Assembly (NCBI GenBank): GCA_030770425.1
Contig: JASJFT010000168.1
Coordinates: 1 to 64,000, forward strand
From: Darksidea phi
Taxonomy: Eukaryota > Ascomycota > Dothideomycetes > Pleosporales > Lentitheciaceae
Length of the DNA stretch: 64,000 nucleotides
Reading direction: 5' to 3'
Shown piece after piece: positions 55,297 through 64,000 of this stretch. The notes under the pieces are model-generated. The model searched no databases and was not told where the DNA came from. It worked only from the letters and a program-made list of their open reading frames with translations. A program made the position numbers and the translations under genes. Numbering within the stretch: the first letter of the stretch is position 1; every line of letters starts with the position of its first letter.

Positions 55297-55661
55297 ACGG
55301 GGATGGCGCTCGCGGTAGATACAATCTAGCAGTTGACGGTTTCAAGAGCGCAATGGGCGGGGCACAAGGCAATACGCAGGTGGGAATACGAGCCGAGTAT
55401 AATGCCTGTCTTAGTACTTTTCATCTATGTTCTTTAACGAATCATTTACCTCGCTATCACTCAGGTCCCTTCAAACTATAACTTTCACGAGTTCTCGTTT
55501 CCTGCCGTGCGCGCTCGAGCGCTTCGCCAACCCCAGTCTCAGCCACTGTACCGCTCCGATGCACGCACAGCAAAGGGGTAAAATACGCCACCACCACAAC
55601 GCCCTCACACGATGCATCCTTCTCTACGTCCTTTCACGCACGTCGCGGCTCTGCCGCCAGC
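55297..55661. other. short intergenic region
   Basis: This 365-bp region lies between tandem plus-strand genes. CT-rich sequence upstream of 55662 is compatible with a promoter. Confidence 0.4.
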
Positions 55662-57314
55662 ATGGCCATCTCCCCCGTCGACATCATCACCTACATCGGC
55701 ATTCCGCTCGCTGTGCTCGGCGTTCTTCCTACAATTTACACCGTCTTGAAATCGTTTCTCACACTCCGAGAGATCACAAGGACGTTGCACCAGAATGGCG
55801 TTGTCGCGATTACACGAAGCGCGCTGCTTACCGGCATTGTAGAAGTTGAAATCCCCAGAAGGAGCATAATACCGCTTGATCGCAGCAATCCTGCATACTT
55901 TTCCCTGCGCAGTACACCAAGTAGCTTGAAAGGAGGGAGCTGGACACTCTTCAATTGGAAAGAGATGGTCATCGGTGTAAAATGCTACAGGCTGCAGTAT
56001 CACGACGAACTATCGCAACCGCAAGCCGAGATCGAATTCGAAGCGTTGATAGCGTTTTTGCTGGATCGCGGCGCGGTACCGTATAAAGAGGGCTGGGCGG
56101 ATTTGAGAAGTGCAGGACTTTGGACACCAGCAGGGACAAGGTTATTGGTTTATCCGGAAGATGGGAAGGAGGTGCTCAGCGTAACGGTCAGTGATGATAG
56201 TGATGGGATTCTTAGCTTGGCGTTGAAGTGGAGGGCGGAGTGGGGTGGAAGGGACACAGATAGTGTCCCCCCTTATTGGGTACGCGTCGCGGCTCCTGGG
56301 AAAGAAGGAGATGCTATTGGGAGGATCAACGAGCTTGAAGGAGCAAGCGGGTTGAGCGAGCAGAACGGCAATGTCAAGAAAGATGCCTTTCTCGACGACG
56401 AGAGTGCAGCGAGTGAAGAAGTAGATGCCAGATCTGCACTGCGCGTCCGCATTTCCGCAACCGGCGTCCAAGAAGCTTACATCGAAGCCAACTCAGCTGC
56501 CAAATTACCCCTACCACACCTCCGCCCCGTGCATCCCTCCTACCCCTCGTCCGACTCCACCACAGGCTTCTGGTTCAGCATTGCTGCAACAGCCCTCCAA
56601 GCGCCTCGGGGCGGTCTCTGGAGCTTCTCCATTCCCGCTGAGATCCTCGCCCTCGCGCGACACAACACGGTGCCCTGCGGCGTCATGGTAGTTCTAGGCA
56701 CGTTGAGGGACGAAGAGGTGCCGGCGTGGCGGACGCCGAACCTCGAAGAGCAGGCAGATCGATTCGAAAAACACGTCAAGTTCGTAGAGCAAAGTCGCAA
56801 GGCGAACGAGGAGATGCGCTTACCTCCCGAACAGCGCGAAGCTGCACGCAAAAAGCGCATGGAAACGGAAGCTATGGATTTCCACAACGACTTCCACCGA
56901 AAACGCATGAGAGACGAACAACGCCGCGAAGCAGAAATCCTTGAAGCTATTCAATCCCAAAAAATACCCATCACCCTCGTTTCCTCTGCCAACCTCACCT
57001 ACCTGACCCGCAAACTCAAACTTCCTGCTACACCCACCACCCATGAACTTCTTGCGCAAATCCTCTACGCAATGGCGCATGACACCTCCTTCGCGACCCG
57101 CCTAGCTACTATGCTCGATTTATGGAAGAATTGGGCGCAATCCGGCGGTATGACAAAAAGCCACTACCTTGCTATCAAAGAAGATCAAACGACGTTTGCG
57201 CTTGCGAGTGTCGTGCTAGCTGCTACGCGCAGTATAGTCAGTGAGCCTACGGGTAGTGTGGTAGGAGATTTGCAGGAGTGCTTGAGGATGTGGAAGAAAG
57301 TGCGGCTTGGGTAG
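55662..57314 (+). CDS. membrane-anchored conserved-type protein of unknown function, 550 aa
   Basis: A single exon. MAISPVDIITYIGIPLAVLGVLPTIYTVLKSF gives an N-terminal hydrophobic helix (about residues 8-29) acting as membrane anchor. The next 180 residues look folded: GVVAITRSALLTGIVEVEIPRR, SWTLFNWKEMVIG, KLYRLQYHDEL-like (GVKCYRLQYHDEL), GAVPYKEGWADLRSAGLW. Charged linkers follow, then a helical, basic coiled coil (about 410-455; PEQREAARKKRMETEAMDF) and a final helical domain (LAATRSIVSEPTGSVVG). I do not know a named family. Length and composition say it is real. Confidence 0.78.
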   Translation: MAISPVDIITYIGIPLAVLGVLPTIYTVLKSFLTLREITRTLHQNGVVAITRSALLTGIVEVEIPRRSIIPLDRSNPAYFSLRSTPSSLKGGSWTLFNWKEMVIGVKCYRLQYHDELSQPQAEIEFEALIAFLLDRGAVPYKEGWADLRSAGLWTPAGTRLLVYPEDGKEVLSVTVSDDSDGILSLALKWRAEWGGRDTDSVPPYWVRVAAPGKEGDAIGRINELEGASGLSEQNGNVKKDAFLDDESAASEEVDARSALRVRISATGVQEAYIEANSAAKLPLPHLRPVHPSYPSSDSTTGFWFSIAATALQAPRGGLWSFSIPAEILALARHNTVPCGVMVVLGTLRDEEVPAWRTPNLEEQADRFEKHVKFVEQSRKANEEMRLPPEQREAARKKRMETEAMDFHNDFHRKRMRDEQRREAEILEAIQSQKIPITLVSSANLTYLTRKLKLPATPTTHELLAQILYAMAHDTSFATRLATMLDLWKNWAQSGGMTKSHYLAIKEDQTTFALASVVLAATRSIVSEPTGSVVGDLQECLRMWKKVRLG

Positions 57315-58383
57315 GCTGGAGGCGGGATTTGGACATGGGTGGGTCGGGGCCAGGTGATGAGGTGCCGATAGATGGGATTATGTTGAGGATGAAGATGATG
57401 TATGACGATGTATATGTATCTGTACGTTTCGCCAATTTTACTTGATGGAGTGTGTTTGGATGTATGGGGGCAGAGTAGTCAATGATACAATACTTTGGCC
57501 TGTTTTGTACTGGAACACTTCTATTACTAGAGAATTGATGTTATCCTCTTGAAGCACTTGTACTGTGGATTAGTTGGTCTGTCAAGTATATAAATGTAAA
57601 AGGCATAGTTCTTAGCACCTAAAAGGTCCCTCCAACAATACCCATAGATACCGCTATTGTGAGTATCCTTTTCTTTTTTTCAAGGGGAAAGCTGCATTGC
57701 CCAACTATGCTATTGTAGTAATAATATCTAATAGCAAAACTGTGCATATCTAGGGACTAGCACTAATGTAATATTCCTATACACGCCATAATTGAACAGT
57801 TGACGTCGAAAAGCCTTGACTACTAATTCAACCGTCCGCCACATGCACCTCGGGTGGAGCAGCGGGGTTAGTCGACACTAGCTTGAACTAACACTAAAGT
57901 TCCGTAGTCGAGAGGTGGAAAGGGTGCATGGTTGGGGGACGGGGTGTGAATATCTTACACTATGTAATCCAGAGAAACAAAGTTACAGGTCTAAAATGGT
58001 TGGCCAAGTTAGGCCAACCAACTTCCTGGGCGAGGTCCGTTGTTCTAGTGCATGCCAAATGTTTTTGCCTAGCATGCCTGAAGCACAACAGGTCTTATCA
58101 CGGCAGTTGCAAATGAAAAGCCAAGTTTTTGCAAGGAAAAAATATTGGTATGTAAGTCTGTAAGCCCATCGTTTCCCTCTAATGGGATATAAAAAAAGTA
58201 AAAAGCAGAAAATATACCAGTACAGAAGAGAAGGAGTGAGTACAAAATAGTGGGGCCGACCTGTTAAAAATCGCTAAATACTCTAGCTCCCCAGCTCTAA
58301 TGCTATGCGTCTGTCCTTCTTCTATAACCCCAGACGCCATGCCATGCATCGTCGATACTGTACGTCAAATTCTATGGTTTTAT
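57315..58383. other. intergenic between convergent genes, partly AT-rich
   Basis: It includes a perfect 9-bp hairpin, TGGTTGGCC-AAGTTA-GGCCAACCA, at 57997-58020. Nearby, around 58040-58120, a frame reads LVHAKCFCLACLKHN with Cys/His spacing, which could be a scrap of a transposon zinc finger, but nothing else supports that. The stretch nearest each gene is 3' flank. Confidence 0.4.
57997..58020. repeat. 9-bp hairpin with 6-nt loop
   Basis: Stem TGGTTGGCC / GGCCAACCA around the loop AAGTTA, inside an AT-rich stretch with possible transposon scraps. It could be a terminator-like or footprint structure; no T run follows. Confidence 0.6.
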
Positions 58384-59623
58384 CTAAGCAAGGAATGGAA
58401 GAGCCCTCCTGGCAGGGGCTGTCGAGTTCGACGAAGGCATCTCAGGACCGCCGGGAGCGGGAACAGCATTGTCCTTGGGGAAAGGCTCAGACTGGCACTT
58501 GGATGAAGCCTGAGACCAAGCAATCTGCTCCATGGTGCCGTCGGAGCGGAACTTCCAGTGGGTACCATCCTCGAGCTCAATGTTCATCTGTTTACTAGTT
58601 AGCTATTGCGTTCTTATAGAATATATAAGAGAGTCTTACGGTAGAAGTGTAGTCCCCCTTATACTGACCGAACATAGCAGTAGCGCGGCAGAAGACTCGT
58701 TGTCCCGGCTTGAGCATAGTAGCGACGACATAATTAAGCGAGACAGTAGTTTCCTGCCTGTTGGTCTCGGTCTTCGCGTTGGAGTAGCTGTAGCTGAGTT
58801 CGGTAGTCGAGGTGGCACCAACGATACCGAAGAGAGTGCCCGTGACGGCCCAGGACTGTGTGAAACCGACCGTGTGGGTCTGGGTGGTGGAGTATTCCTT
58901 GGACTGCGTGCGCGTCTCCGTCTTGCCGAAGGTGAAGGTCTCGTTGCTGTCGGTCATGGCGTTGGTGTGATCAGCGTAATCAAGGATCATCATCTGGAGA
59001 CCCTGCATACGCTTGTTGAGTTCCTCGGGAGTCTCGTCGAAGACGACATCCTCAATGGTGATTTTGTCGATCTTGCTGGCCATGAAGAGGAAAGAAAGAC
59101 CGTTGACGACCGTGTCAGCGCGGCCAGAGACACCAAGAAGCATGCCTGAGTTGACCATCGTCTCCACAGGATCTTCCTTGCCTTCCTTGCCAAGGTTGAG
59201 CTCCTCGCCGTTCTTGGTGCGGAGGTAAATGCGCCCTAGACCTTCGCCCTTTTTATCGGTCCACATCTTGACCTGCGAAAGGCCATCGGTGGCGGAGTCC
59301 CACTCAAGGCGTTGGTGCTCTTTCTCCTTGTCGATCTTGCCAATTGTGCCGCTATTGGTGCCGTCCGAGTAGTAGAACTGGATGGCCTCGATGTACTTCT
59401 TGGCAGTCCAGACTTCAATGCCAGTCATGACGACACCGTCATTGAACTTGGTGTGGCAGAATTCAGTACCCACCTGGGCGCCGGTGTACACGGGGTCTTT
59501 CCATGGGCCTCCAGTGCAGGTATTGGACCCAGCAGCGGGAGCAGTACCATTCTGAGCGGAAACAAGCCCAGAGAGAAAGAGCGCCGTAGCTCCGACGAGG
59601 AGAGATTTGGGGTTGAAAAACAT
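58384..59623 (-). CDS. secreted jacalin-like / aerolysin-like protein, 395 aa, two exons
   Basis: Exons 58640-59623 and 58384-58587, donor GTAAGA, acceptor CAG. MFFNPKSLLVGATALFLSGLVSA is a signal peptide. The next 150 residues (FNDGVVMTGIEVWTAKKYIEAIQ; GTNSGTIG) are beta-rich and resemble a jacalin-type lectin fold. From about 215 on, alternating Thr/Ser strands such as TFTFGKTETRTQSKEYSTTQT and TELSYSYSNAKTET resemble the aerolysin-type stem and insertion loop. It ends with a Pro/Ser tail after WSQASSKC. Related fungal proteins may bind glycans or form pores; activity here is not shown by sequence. The fold call is moderate. Confidence 0.68.
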
Positions 59624-60863
59624 GGCTGTTGAAGTGACAGGAAGTGAAATGACGACCTGGTGTTTGAATGAAGAGAATGCTAATTATCTAGCCAAGAAGA
59701 GACAGGAGCGAATGTATGTAAAGAGTGACTGTGCCAGGTAGTAGAAGAGAAGTTTTTAGGAGAAGAAGTTGAATGTAGAAGAAAAAGTGATGAGCTTGTG
59801 ATGAGATTTTTGTGTCGCCTCGCTGCCGCATTATATACAAAATCTTCTCCGGACTTTGATGCCCCCCAGAGTCCAAAAAAACATGTGGGCTGACGAAACG
59901 AATCGAAACGGCCGATACGTGCTGTTCTGCTCTGCATCTGGAGATACCTGCGCATGAGCATGCAAAGCCCAATCTCCGGCGATCAGTGCGGCGATGTGCG
60001 GTAGGCTGAGGGTACGTTGAGAGTTAACTTTGATGATCTTACTCATTGTTTACTGAGAGTTCCGTGCAACACAAGTGATGCTTGGCTCACGGAATCCGTC
60101 CCATGTGCATATCTCGTATGTAAGTATTCGTTGTGGAAAGGCTTCCCCTATGGGGCCCGTGCTTGATCTGGCGGCCTGCGAGAAAGCACCGGGGGTCATT
60201 AATCACTGGATAGGCTCTAAGAAGCATGTCGATACGTTCGAACAACTGCCTGTCTCCATGATTTACTTGAGGCGATTCGATCTTCTGCTTGAAGTTAATG
60301 CCTCAGCACTGGCGCGGAGAAATAGCCGTTGCCCAGTTCAAAGCTCTGTGACGAGATTGGCAGAGTCGAGATCAACGCAATGATGCTCAAGAGGCCAGTA
60401 CAGAGGCCGTACGCAGCAAAGTAAGACACTCAGCCTCACGGTATGCGACGCCAGGCAGCGAATGCTTCCGTGCCCCTTGTAAAGAAGAGGAAGGAGAGAA
60501 GGCCTAACGGTGTTGGTCGCCGTTTCACGATCCCCCAGCCGCCAAGTCCGCCATACCTCTATGGGAATGCTTAGCGAAGGTCCGGCGTTCCTACCTTAAT
60601 CCTATTCACGCCGTAGTCCGGTCGCGCCTTCCTGCCCCAGACGTGCTCTCTTGCGTCCGAAAGCCGAGATCTGCTCATCCAGCTCATCCAGCTCATCCGG
60701 TGGCCATGAGTGCACGTGCGGAAAGGCGACAAACTACAGGCTGAAGCTCCTGTTGTTTCATCGGGCTAAATACGACAATTGCGCGTCGACATCGCCGCCC
60801 CTCCCCCCACGCTTCCGCCCCCGATGAGGGCCCTGTAGTCCCGTTACTACTCGTCAACTCGTT
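59624..60863. other. intergenic between divergent genes
   Basis: This 1.2-kb stretch holds the promoters of the secreted protein (minus) and FHIP (plus) genes. The tandem GCTCATCCA repeat (AGCTCATCCAGCTCATCCAGCTCATCC) occurs near 60675-60700. No supported gene. Confidence 0.45.
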
Positions 60864-63731
60864 ATGGACTTTGTGCGTCATGGCCCTGTGCACTCTCACG
60901 ATAACATGCATGCTGACTGTTGCAGTGGACTAGACTTCTCGGTGGCTCGTCGCGGGGGAAGCAGGCCGCGGCCAACGACCCGCACCAGCGTCTGGCACGC
61001 TTCAAGCAGCGGTACAACCAGGTCCTGGTGTGCTATACTCTCCGTGTCTTCTCAAAGGCTTCGTCGAGCTGACGGACAGCAGCAAACATGGCAAAAATCA
61101 GAGTCGCTCGCCAACGACCGCGAGGCGCTAGGTAACATCCGCCGAGGATTCCAGGGCCTCACCAAAATGCTCGAGGACGAGTCCCGCCTGCCGGCACCCC
61201 ATCTCTGCCTGAGCTTCGCTGCTGCCCAGCAGATATATACGGCTGTGTCTAAAATCGCAGCCACCGCGCACGACGAGGGCATGGTCCGCGATGCCGTCCA
61301 GCTCTACAGCGCCCTCATTGATAGCGAAGAGGAGGACTTCCTAGAGAATGACGTCTTCGCTGTATCGCTCATGAACTTCATCGGCCGCTCGATCAGCTCA
61401 ATAACTCTGGGGGAAGACATCGAGGCGGATATCGTGGAGCTGTTGTTTGGCATTGCCGCCAAGATCAGGCTGCAGCCCGAGATCCTGCCCGTTTGGTTTA
61501 CGACTGCGTCGGCCGACTCTAGCGGACGACTTGTGAACCAGAAGGTCGACTTTGCAGGTGTGACGCAGAAGGAAGATTTTCCGCTGTGTTACCAGCTGAT
61601 CGACAAAGTTCACCATGAAGGCCGAATAGGAGAGTTCGCGCGCATGGGGCTGTTGTACATTTTCGAGTCTGCCTCTAAGTCGCTCCCGCTAGAGCAGTGG
61701 ATCGTGAATAGTGACCTTCCTACGCTCATGGCTACGGGCCTTGGGGCGTTGTACAGCCAGCTTAGCAGGTCTGACACTGCTGATCGGAGATTTTGCATCA
61801 TGGTGCTGACCGAAGACTAGACTGCTGTCCATTCTCCACCCGCCTGAGAATTTGCCGCTCATCCTACAGCTTTCCAATTATCTCGAGATGCAACCGAATC
61901 CGGATGCCGTAAGCTTCTTCTCGGACGACTTCCAAAGCCACATGGTTACGTTTTTGTCTTACCTCACCTTTTGGCAAGACGTTTTAGAGCATTGTAGATC
62001 GACCGACGTTCGTCACACCCTGATTGACCACTTCCAAGTATTATTTCTTCAGCAATTATTGTGCGCTTGTCCTTGAACACGACCTAGACGTAGGACTGAC
62101 ACCCAGACAGATACCCTTACATCGTGCAGTCGTCTGACGTAGATGGCGGGTCATCTGTTGCTGTGCTTACATACTTGCGACGCATCCTCGATGCGTTAGA
62201 TCATCCAGAACTAGTCCACATGATTCTCCATTACTTGCTCGCACTGCCCGACTATGTCGCTACCTCGCCCAGGGATCTTCGGTCGCCAGCAGCACTGAAG
62301 AGACGGCGTTCTTTGATGCTCCTGGGTGCTCCGAAGAAGGAAGACGATGTTATGAATCCTTCCGTATTCAATCTGGTAGACCTCGTACTACAGAGCACGG
62401 AGTCACGGAATCCACAGACCGTCATTGCGGCTTTGAAGCTAACCACCATCTTGCTTGGCAAGAATCACGGGTACGCTCTCGGATCTCTCGTCAAAGTCAC
62501 GAGTATCCATCACAAAGAGCCCCATCGGACAGTGGGTGCCTTGAATGCTGAGCTCGAAACATATCTCAACCTTGCAATCAACCTTGCCGGCGAGAATGGT
62601 GTTGATGAGGCATACGAGAGTCATCTCAAAGATAAGCTTACAATGCTCGAAAGCCACCCGTGCTCGCTTAAGACCCTTGCGCTGTCAACAACGCCTCTGC
62701 AGAGTCCTAGCTACTTTGATGTGGAGGCGGGTGCACGGGAGGTTGGCCCGCATTCGTTGATCCCCGAAGACCCACTCTTCAAGTCCTTGATGGATCTTTT
62801 GCTTAGGTTCCTAACGAACGACATTGAAACAAACCTTGCACTCACTGAAGCTATTATCACACTTGGAACTTGCTCAGAGCTTCGCCTTGAAGGATGGCTT
62901 TCCATCAACCCTGCAGACTACCAATTCTCGAACACTGACCCGGAACCTGCGGAGTATTCCAATGATAGCCTGCGGGACATGTACAGAGCTAGCCGACATC
63001 CGACCTGGATGTCTACGGCGACACCGCAACTACTCGCTTGCTTGCAACAATTGCTAGCGCAAATTGATGCGCTGCGAGCCGATATTCAGGATTGGGATGA
63101 GTACATTGCTAACCGAAAGGACGCATTTCGCTTTCACGAGGAGGTTTATGAGGCGATGAAGTCGTCGACACCGCAGCCGAAGCCCACTCGACCTTCCACA
63201 GAAACACCAGTTGGTTCCTGGACCCCACAAGTGCCAAAGCTTATGAAGGAGGTTTCTACGACACCATCACGAACTGGCACCCCTCGGGGAAGGAAGGAAG
63301 GTCTCGATCTGCGTCACACTCCGACTCCCTCCCCTGCACCCTCTAAATTTGGTGGCCAGACCCTCGTTGGCTCTCCGTCCCGTGGCATGTCACCACTGCC
63401 CGCCCCGCAAGCATCGAAACGTCAAACCACGCTTTTCGCCGACATTGATGCTAATCTCGCTTCTGTTCGTCACTCTGACTTTCTAAAGCGACGTATTAGG
63501 TTCCGAAAGCCAGCAGGTGCGCAAGCGGTGGAGGTCATGCTGTCGAAGTATCAGCCGCCGCCAGCGGAGGATAGCGGTGATATGACGGCAGATGCAGCTG
63601 AGGATGATGTGAGGGAAGCGAGCTTGCTACATATCATAACGAACGTGGTTGTGCTGCAAGAGTTTGTGTTAGAGTTGGTGGCATTGATGCAGGTGAGGGC
63701 CAGCTTGTTCAACGAGGTGAGACATATCTGA
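60864..63731 (+). CDS. fhipA: FHIP/RAI16-like subunit of the Fts-Hook-FHIP complex, 885 aa, five exons
   Basis: Exons 60864-60872, 60926-61027, 61083-61768, 61821-62060 and 62111-63731; introns of 53, 55, 52 and 50 bp. The first exon is 9 nt (Met-Asp-Phe), giving MDFWTRLLGGSSRGK, the family's opening. ILHPPENLPLILQLSNYLEM and FWQDVLEHCRS, AVLTYLRRILDALDHPELVHMILHYLLALPD and SLMLLGAPKKEDD are RAI16-like features. The middle-C-terminal region is Pro/Ser/Thr-rich. I stop at VRHI (63731); a donor-like GTGAGA begins at 63717, so a further exon is possible. In Aspergillus, FhipA with Hook and Fts links dynein to early endosomes. Confidence 0.88.
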
Positions 63732-64000
63732 GGTGGTTGTTAATACTGGAGCCGTACAGAGCATTTACTATGAAACCCCTCACAGTGTGCCGGGTAGCGA
63801 AGACAATATACCCCTTTTCTAATCTCGTCCTTGAGTTTTATTGCTACCATTGGGATACATTGCTACGTATGTGCATACTTCGCCAATCATTTAGTTCGCT
63901 CTATCGTATTAGCACCACAGGAAGTGCATAGAGTGCTCCACGCTATCCTTCCAGTGTACGACCAGTTGAGCGGCGCAGGCTATACGGTTGAGTGTGGAGG
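63732..64000. other. 3' flank of the FHIP gene
   Basis: No gene is seen. If the exon-5 donor is real, a last exon might lie here; a possible acceptor is CACAG at 63781-63785 but the frame after it gives no recognisable sequence. Confidence 0.35.

Noticed and set aside
57961..58130. Cys/His-bearing frame as a zinc-finger transposase
   Set aside because: Only one short motif is seen; no neighbouring transposase sequence or terminal repeats.
63717..63785. Possible sixth exon of the FHIP gene
   Set aside because: GTGAGA resembles a donor, but the frame after the nearest acceptor gives no family-like sequence, while the unspliced end VRHI suits the usual C-terminus.
1..64000. CRISPR array, bacterial operons or a biosynthetic gene cluster
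   Set aside because: No spaced direct repeats; genes are intron-bearing and fungal; the oxidoreductases and hydrolase are not accompanied by a core synthase.

Overview
The window reads as nuclear DNA of a filamentous ascomycete (Pezizomycotina). A Dothideomycete of the Pleosporales type is my best guess, from family make-up and overall feel rather than from a marker gene. The evidence is short GT-AG introns of about 45-80 bp with fungal donor and branch sequences, proteins typical of moulds (DUF3445, DUF4336, NmrA-like, AATase, Atg3, COP9 subunit 6), and an AT-rich repeat carrying an extreme RIP (repeat-induced point mutation) signature. I rebuilt 25 protein-coding genes, most by joining exons by hand. 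Every multi-exon model given with exon coordinates closes in frame.

Layout. 0-5 kb: an alcohol acetyltransferase-like gene, a Ser/Asp-repeat protein and an NmrA-like NAD(P)-binding protein. 5.56-6.61 kb: a 1,044-bp palindromic, RIP-saturated transposon-like element with TA target duplication, just beyond the 3' end of a DRS2-type flippase gene (6.8-10.9 kb). 10.9-14 kb: a gene-free stretch with a damaged tRNA-Lys. 14-25 kb: a DUF3445 haem-demethylase-like gene, a small membrane protein with a PP1-docking-like motif, two lineage-type proteins and CSN6. 26-27.7 kb: a decayed NLR/STAND gene (alpha/beta hydrolase, NACHT, ankyrin). 28.8-34.8 kb: a polyol dehydrogenase and an eight-exon epoxide hydrolase. 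35.8-37.9 kb: pinin and PHF5A, divergent. 37.9-42.7 kb: gene-poor. 42.7-46.8 kb: Atg3 and an X-family DNA polymerase. 48.1-50.9 kb: a small secreted protein, a two-helix membrane protein and a dehydrin-like Gly-rich protein. 51.6-53.6 kb: Cwc15 and Rrp45, divergent. 54.4-63.7 kb: a DUF4336 protein, a membrane-anchored unknown, a secreted jacalin/aerolysin-like protein and an FHIP (Fts/Hook) protein.

Functionally this is mostly ordinary housekeeping chromosome: membrane asymmetry, autophagy, protein deneddylation, splicing, exosome and endosome transport. Accessory material is interspersed: oxidoreductases, a hydrolase, secreted proteins, a dead immune-type receptor and a mobile element. The clearest functional theme is RNA processing, with two head-to-head pairs (pinin/PHF5A and Cwc15/Rrp45), each sharing a short promoter region. 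I found no clear new multi-gene system. The most unusual objects are the RIP-saturated perfect palindrome, the tRNA-Lys with an enlarged T loop, and several unrecognised secreted or membrane proteins.
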